Source of the DNA: CAKVOD01 sp050872805
Lineage (GTDB): Bacteria > Bacillota > Clostridia > Christensenellales > UBA1242
Direction: 5' to 3'
NCBI GenBank assembly: GCA_050872805.1
Contig: JBNMHN010000020.1
Location: 1 to 16,678, forward strand
DNA: 16,678 bases
Positions 13,584 to 16,678 of the stretch are shown in pieces; position 1 is the stretch's first letter, and each line of letters begins with the position of its first letter. Made by a program: the position numbers and the translations under genes. The notes below the pieces were generated by a model that worked only from the letters and a program-made list of their open reading frames with translations, was not told the DNA's origin and did no database searches.

Positions 13584-14240
13584 ATGAATTATGAACAAAT
13601 GAACAACAACAAGGTCTATGTTTACGGGGAAGTAGTAAGTGAGGCAGTATTTAGCCACGAAGTTTATGGTGAAGGTTTTTACGATATGTTTTTGAAAGTG
13701 GAAAGACTTTCGTCTCAGTGCGACATTCTCCCAATCACAATTTCGGAAAGAATTTTGAAAGAAGAAAATATAAAATGTGGCGATTTTATCGCATTGAAAG
13801 GGCAATTTAGAAGTTATAACAAACAACTTGACGGCAAAAGTAAATTAGCACTCACAATATTTGTGCGCGAAATCATCCCAAAAGTTGAAAATGCACCTAC
13901 TAATATTATAGAATTGTCGGGTTTTGTTTGCAAAGAGCCAATCTATAGAACAACGCCATTCAATCGCGAAATTTCAGACGTTTTGCTCGCAGTAAATCGC
14001 GCTTATAATAAATCAGATTATATTCCTTGCATCGCGTGGGGGCGTAACGCGCGCTTTGTCAAAACTATTGAAGTGGGTGAAAAGGTCATTCTTCAAGGAC
14101 GCATTCAAAGCCGCGAATACCAAAAGAAAATCGACGACGAAACAGTCGAAAACAAGGTCGCCTATGAGATTTCAATCAGCAAAATCGCGCTCAATCCAAG
14201 TGAAGAAGACATCGGCGAAACTAAAGTTTTTGTTTCTTAA
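13584..14240 (+). CDS. Single-stranded DNA-binding (SSB-like) protein with two OB-type halves
   Basis: A 218-residue protein of a clostridial family annotated as single-stranded DNA-binding protein. Two OB-fold-like halves are visible. Residues 9-100 contain VYGEVVSEAVFSHEVYGEGFY, LPITISERIL and LKGQFRSYN. Residues 108-202 contain ELSGFVCKEPIYRTTPFNREISD, LLAVNRAYNKSDYIPCIAWGRNA and LQGRIQSREYQKK, which match the SSB core pattern. It is longer than a standard SSB and lacks the usual acidic DDDIPF tip; it ends in KVFVS. The ATG at 13584 is preceded by GGAGGG eight bases upstream; the in-frame ATG at 13569 overlaps that site and is rejected. It follows pdaB by 22 bases. Confidence 0.85.
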   Translation: MNYEQMNNNKVYVYGEVVSEAVFSHEVYGEGFYDMFLKVERLSSQCDILPITISERILKEENIKCGDFIALKGQFRSYNKQLDGKSKLALTIFVREIIPKVENAPTNIIELSGFVCKEPIYRTTPFNREISDVLLAVNRAYNKSDYIPCIAWGRNARFVKTIEVGEKVILQGRIQSREYQKKIDDETVENKVAYEISISKIALNPSEEDIGETKVFVS

Positions 14241-14252
14241 TATAGATTTAGT

Positions 14253-14280
14253 TTGACATTTCTCATTTATGTGATATAAT
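14253..14280 (+). promoter_or_regulatory. Consensus sigma-A promoter of lgt
   Basis: Perfect TTGACA (14253-14258) and perfect TATAAT (14275-14280) are separated by 16 bases, about 20 bases before the lgt ATG. The following two genes are probably served too. Confidence 0.85.
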
Positions 14281-14301
14281 AACAAACAATGGAGAAGAAC
14301 A

Positions 14302-15291
14302 ATGACTAATTTGCTTGAAGTTGGAGTCGCGTTCACGCTAGGGAGTCTAACGGTCAAATGGTATGGTATCATTATAGCGACAGGTGTCCTTGTCGCTGTT
14401 TTGATTGCGTGCTACAATTCAAAACTCAAAGGCTATAGCAAAGATTTTCCGTATGAACTACTGTTGTGGTGCTTTCCGCTTGCGATAATCGGCGCGAGAA
14501 TATATTACATCATTTTTTCAGGGCAATCTTATACTTTTGCTGAGGCAATCGCGATTTGGAACGGCGGTATGGCAATCTATGGCGGTATCATCGGCGGGCT
14601 GATAGGGCTTATCCTATATTCAGTTATAAGAAATAAAAGCCTTTTGCAAATCACGGACATTGTTGCACCGAGTTTGATTATTGCGCAAGCAATCGGCAGG
14701 TGGGGGAACTTCGCCAATCAAGAAGTGTATGGACAAGTAGTCACGGACACTGCGCAACAGTGGTTTCCATTTGCAGTGTACATAGAAAGACTGGGTGAAT
14801 GGCACTATGCGATGTTCTTCTACGAAAGTATGTTATGCCTAATGGGTTTTGTCCTTTTGATGTTTCTTTTCAAAAAGACAAAGTCTTACGGAATTGTTAC
14901 AGCCGCATATTTGATATTCTACGGAATTGAAAGATTTATCCTTGAGGGAATGCGCCAAGAAAGTGAGATTTTGTTCATATCTGGCACAAAGATACCCGTT
15001 TCACAAGTTGTTAGTATTGGATTTATAATAGCAGGAATTGTCATTTTGGTTGTTATGCAGATTTTGGCTCGCAAGAGGGTGCAAGCCGCAGTTGAAGCAA
15101 AACAACAAAAGCAAGGAAGCGCTGAAAAGCCACAAGATATACAAAAAACGCATTCAAAGCCAGCCAAACAAAATAAAAAAGGCAATGCTGCAAATGTGTT
15201 AGAAAACGATAGGGATAGTAATTTACAGCGCACTAACGCTAAAGAAATGGTAAGTGATTCTATAGATGACAAGCCAAATAAAAACAGCTAA
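14302..15291 (+). CDS. lgt: Prolipoprotein diacylglyceryl transferase with extended C-terminus
   Basis: Lgt moves the diacylglyceryl group of phosphatidylglycerol onto the lipobox cysteine of prolipoproteins in the membrane. The product has 329 residues and about seven hydrophobic helices up to about residue 255. Family motifs are WNGGMAIYGGIIGG (87-99), with Tyr93 where many Lgt enzymes have His. The signature AQAIGRWGNFANQEVYG (128-144; R133, N136, N139) is present, followed by FFYES (172-176) and YGIERFILEGMRQ (207-219). Residues 256-329 are a hydrophilic tail rich in Lys, Gln and Asn, beyond the usual ~270-residue enzyme and perhaps a cytoplasmic extension. GGAGAAG precedes the ATG. The substrate-binding lipoprotein at 2841 is a plausible client. 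It heads a likely three-gene operon. Confidence 0.95.
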   Translation: MTNLLEVGVAFTLGSLTVKWYGIIIATGVLVAVLIACYNSKLKGYSKDFPYELLLWCFPLAIIGARIYYIIFSGQSYTFAEAIAIWNGGMAIYGGIIGGLIGLILYSVIRNKSLLQITDIVAPSLIIAQAIGRWGNFANQEVYGQVVTDTAQQWFPFAVYIERLGEWHYAMFFYESMLCLMGFVLLMFLFKKTKSYGIVTAAYLIFYGIERFILEGMRQESEILFISGTKIPVSQVVSIGFIIAGIVILVVMQILARKRVQAAVEAKQQKQGSAEKPQDIQKTHSKPAKQNKKGNAANVLENDRDSNLQRTNAKEMVSDSIDDKPNKNS

Positions 15292-15304
15292 AAGGAAAAC
15301 ATAA

Positions 15305-15709
15305 ATGAGGAAAATTCAGGTTTATAATATTGTTTTTGGAACAGTTATAGCACTATATGTGTTGTGCTTTGTACTAAATTTATGTGGAGTCAAGCACTTT
15401 GGCTTTATTGAGGAATACTGGTTTCCAATATTTCTTGTGATGATGGGCATTTTAGTGCTGACGCGCGGCGTGCTATTCTATAGCGACTCCTCTATATTTT
15501 CGGGGATAGCACTTGTTCTTGTCGGGGCAGCATTTGCAGTCAAACAAGGGTTTGACCTAAAGTTCTATTATGTACTACCAACAATGCTTGCTGGCATTGC
15601 AGTTAGTTTGCTAGTGACGTTTTTGGTGTTCAAGAACAAACTTTACCTAAAATCATTTTGCATTGCGATAATTTTGACTGCTATTAGTTGTGTGGGGTAC
15701 GCATTTTAG
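15305..15709 (+). CDS. Small membrane protein with four predicted helices, unknown function
   Basis: A 134-residue, strongly hydrophobic protein with four predicted transmembrane segments (about residues 10-28, 40-56, 64-78 and 89-134, the last perhaps two). No catalytic motif is visible and I do not recognise a family. The ATG is preceded by AAGGA eight bases upstream. It starts 13 bases after the lgt stop, and the DivIVA-domain gene begins 18 bases after its own stop, so the three genes are likely co-transcribed. A role in the envelope or near division sites is only suggested by this company. Confidence 0.75.
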   Translation: MRKIQVYNIVFGTVIALYVLCFVLNLCGVKHFGFIEEYWFPIFLVMMGILVLTRGVLFYSDSSIFSGIALVLVGAAFAVKQGFDLKFYYVLPTMLAGIAVSLLVTFLVFKNKLYLKSFCIAIILTAISCVGYAF

Positions 15710-15727
15710 TAACAAAAGGAGAAAGTG

Positions 15728-16600
15728 ATGAATAATTTTGACATTGAACGAAAGGGATACAATAAAAAAGAAGTCGACAAGTATTTGTTTGAATTGAGTT
15801 CTAAGTACGAACAACAAATTGAAAAACTGAATCAAGACAAAATGCAAATTCAGGCGGAACTTATGCAACTGAGATTGGAACTTGACTCCTATAAAAGCAA
15901 GGATGACCAAATCTCAAACGCGCTTGTTGTCGCCGTAGAAACTGCAAAAGAAATCGAATCTAGCGCAAAGACGGTCTACGAACTTGAGATAAAACGGGTA
16001 AAAGTCCTCTACAAAAAGTGGAGCAATATCCTAAACGAAATACGAGCCTTGTATCCTAATATTAATAAGATGAGTGGTATATCAACTTTGTTTAACGAAT
16101 TTCAAGAAGCCCTAAACAAGATTTTGCAAAAGGAAAACGAAATTTCGCAAATGCCAAGCAATGTGAGCAGTACTGCGGAAAAGGTTTATGCTAAAACACT
16201 CTTGTCAAGAATGTGGGGCAAAAATGCGAATAACGACGTAAAGAAAAGAAAAAACGTCATTGAACCTACAGCAACAGTTAAAAGAGCCGACACTGCTGAG
16301 AAAGCAAGGGAAGAATATAGGCAAATGGACTTTGCCTCACAACAAAAACCGACCGACGGCGAAGGTGAGTTTGAAAAGTTTTTGAAAAGTGAATTTGAGG
16401 ACTTTGATAATTTTCAGTATAAGGCAAGCCATAAAGACGCCGATATTTCGCCTGAGAAAAAATCAAAATATCTTGACGCTTTAGAGCAAAGTCTCAGCAA
16501 GTCTCAGTCTGCCGACGACAATCAATTTGATATGCTCGAAGCGCTGAAACCTAAAGAGGACTTGAAAGATATAATGAAATCATTTAACCTAGACGACTAA
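15728..16600 (+). CDS. DivIVA-domain coiled-coil protein
   Basis: A 290-residue cytoplasmic protein with a DivIVA-like N-terminus (FDIERKGYNKKEVDKYLFEL, residues 4-23), the part that in the family associates with curved membrane. A coiled coil follows (about 24-60) and then a helical segment to about residue 95. The C-terminal half is charged and low in hydrophobics (many Lys, Glu, Asp, Gln), probably disordered, and ends in KDIMKSFNLDD. Such proteins direct division, polar growth or peptidoglycan enzymes; the exact role here is unknown. The ATG at 15728 is preferred over the GTG just before it because AAGGAG lies six bases upstream. It is the last gene before a terminator. Confidence 0.85.
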   Translation: MNNFDIERKGYNKKEVDKYLFELSSKYEQQIEKLNQDKMQIQAELMQLRLELDSYKSKDDQISNALVVAVETAKEIESSAKTVYELEIKRVKVLYKKWSNILNEIRALYPNINKMSGISTLFNEFQEALNKILQKENEISQMPSNVSSTAEKVYAKTLLSRMWGKNANNDVKKRKNVIEPTATVKRADTAEKAREEYRQMDFASQQKPTDGEGEFEKFLKSEFEDFDNFQYKASHKDADISPEKKSKYLDALEQSLSKSQSADDNQFDMLEALKPKEDLKDIMKSFNLDD

Positions 16601-16621
16601 AAATATCTATACACGACAAGA

Positions 16622-16655
16622 AAAGGGCTACACTTTTAGTGTAGCCCTTTCTCTA
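16622..16655 (+). terminator. Intrinsic terminator of the lgt operon
   Basis: The 13-bp stem AAAGGGCTACACT/AGTGTAGCCCTTT encloses only TTT, and the T-rich CTCT stretch after it is modest. It lies about 20 bases after the DivIVA-domain gene's stop codon. Confidence 0.75.
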
Positions 16656-16678
16656 GTTAGTCAAATTGTAAATAGTAG

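Noticed and set aside
14919..15272. 117-codon minus-strand open frame
   Set aside because: Antisense to the 3' part of lgt; its composition reflects the complement of the Lys/Gln-rich tail.
1..16678. CRISPR array, insertion sequence, prophage or toxin-antitoxin pair
   Set aside because: No regularly spaced repeats, transposase or integrase motifs, phage genes or recognisable toxin-antitoxin pairs were seen on either strand.

Overview
The window looks like chromosomal DNA from a low-GC, endospore-forming member of the Clostridia, probably an uncultured gut-type lineage. The evidence is AT-rich intergenic DNA, strong GGAGG-type ribosome binding sites, occasional TTG starts, and sporulation genes (spoIIIAD/AE, ylbJ, pdaB) beside typical Firmicutes genes (DUF4364, TSCPD, pgsA, a YjbJ-type transglycosylase, lgt, a DivIVA-domain protein). 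No phage, insertion sequence, CRISPR array or conjugative gene was seen. Species cannot be named from the sequence alone.

Layout. 1-1486: the end of a spoIIIA operon (partial spoIIIAD, complete spoIIIAE), closed by a strong terminator with no spoIIIAF-AH following. 1682-2023 (minus): tRNA-Glu(CUC) behind a small membrane-protein gene with a near-consensus promoter. 2127-2696 (minus): pgsA, divergent from a lipoprotein substrate-binding protein at 2841-3833. 3975-4908 (minus): DUF4364 and TSCPD genes, back to back with an uncharacterised gene at 5046-5807. 5802-6800 (minus): ylbJ. 6910-8172: a lytic transglycosylase and two small unknown genes. 8241-9446: an intracellular-type subtilase. 9550-10797: a diaminopentanoate/dihydrodipicolinate-reductase-like enzyme with an extraordinary Cys-rich tail. 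10986-12539 (minus): ABC permease and ATPase. 12794-14240: pdaB and a two-OB-fold SSB-like gene. 14302-16600: lgt, a membrane protein and a DivIVA-domain gene, probably one operon.

How the genes fit together. Several act at the cell envelope: phosphatidylglycerol synthesis (PgsA) supplies the diacylglyceryl donor that Lgt attaches to lipoproteins such as the substrate-binding protein. The transglycosylase and PdaB act on peptidoglycan, and SpoIIIAD/AE and YlbJ are sporulation membrane proteins. The substrate-binding protein lies 7 kb from the only permease/ATPase pair in view and is of the same transporter class, so it may be their partner.

The most unusual object is the 52-residue tail (18 Cys, 4 His) on the oxidoreductase at 9550-10797, a metallothionein-like extension that I do not know from this enzyme family. 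Other points worth checking are the missing spoIIIAF-AH, an intrinsic terminator buried in the ylbJ coding sequence, two large perfect hairpins just upstream of ribosome binding sites, and two related short segments that share a minus-strand reading frame.
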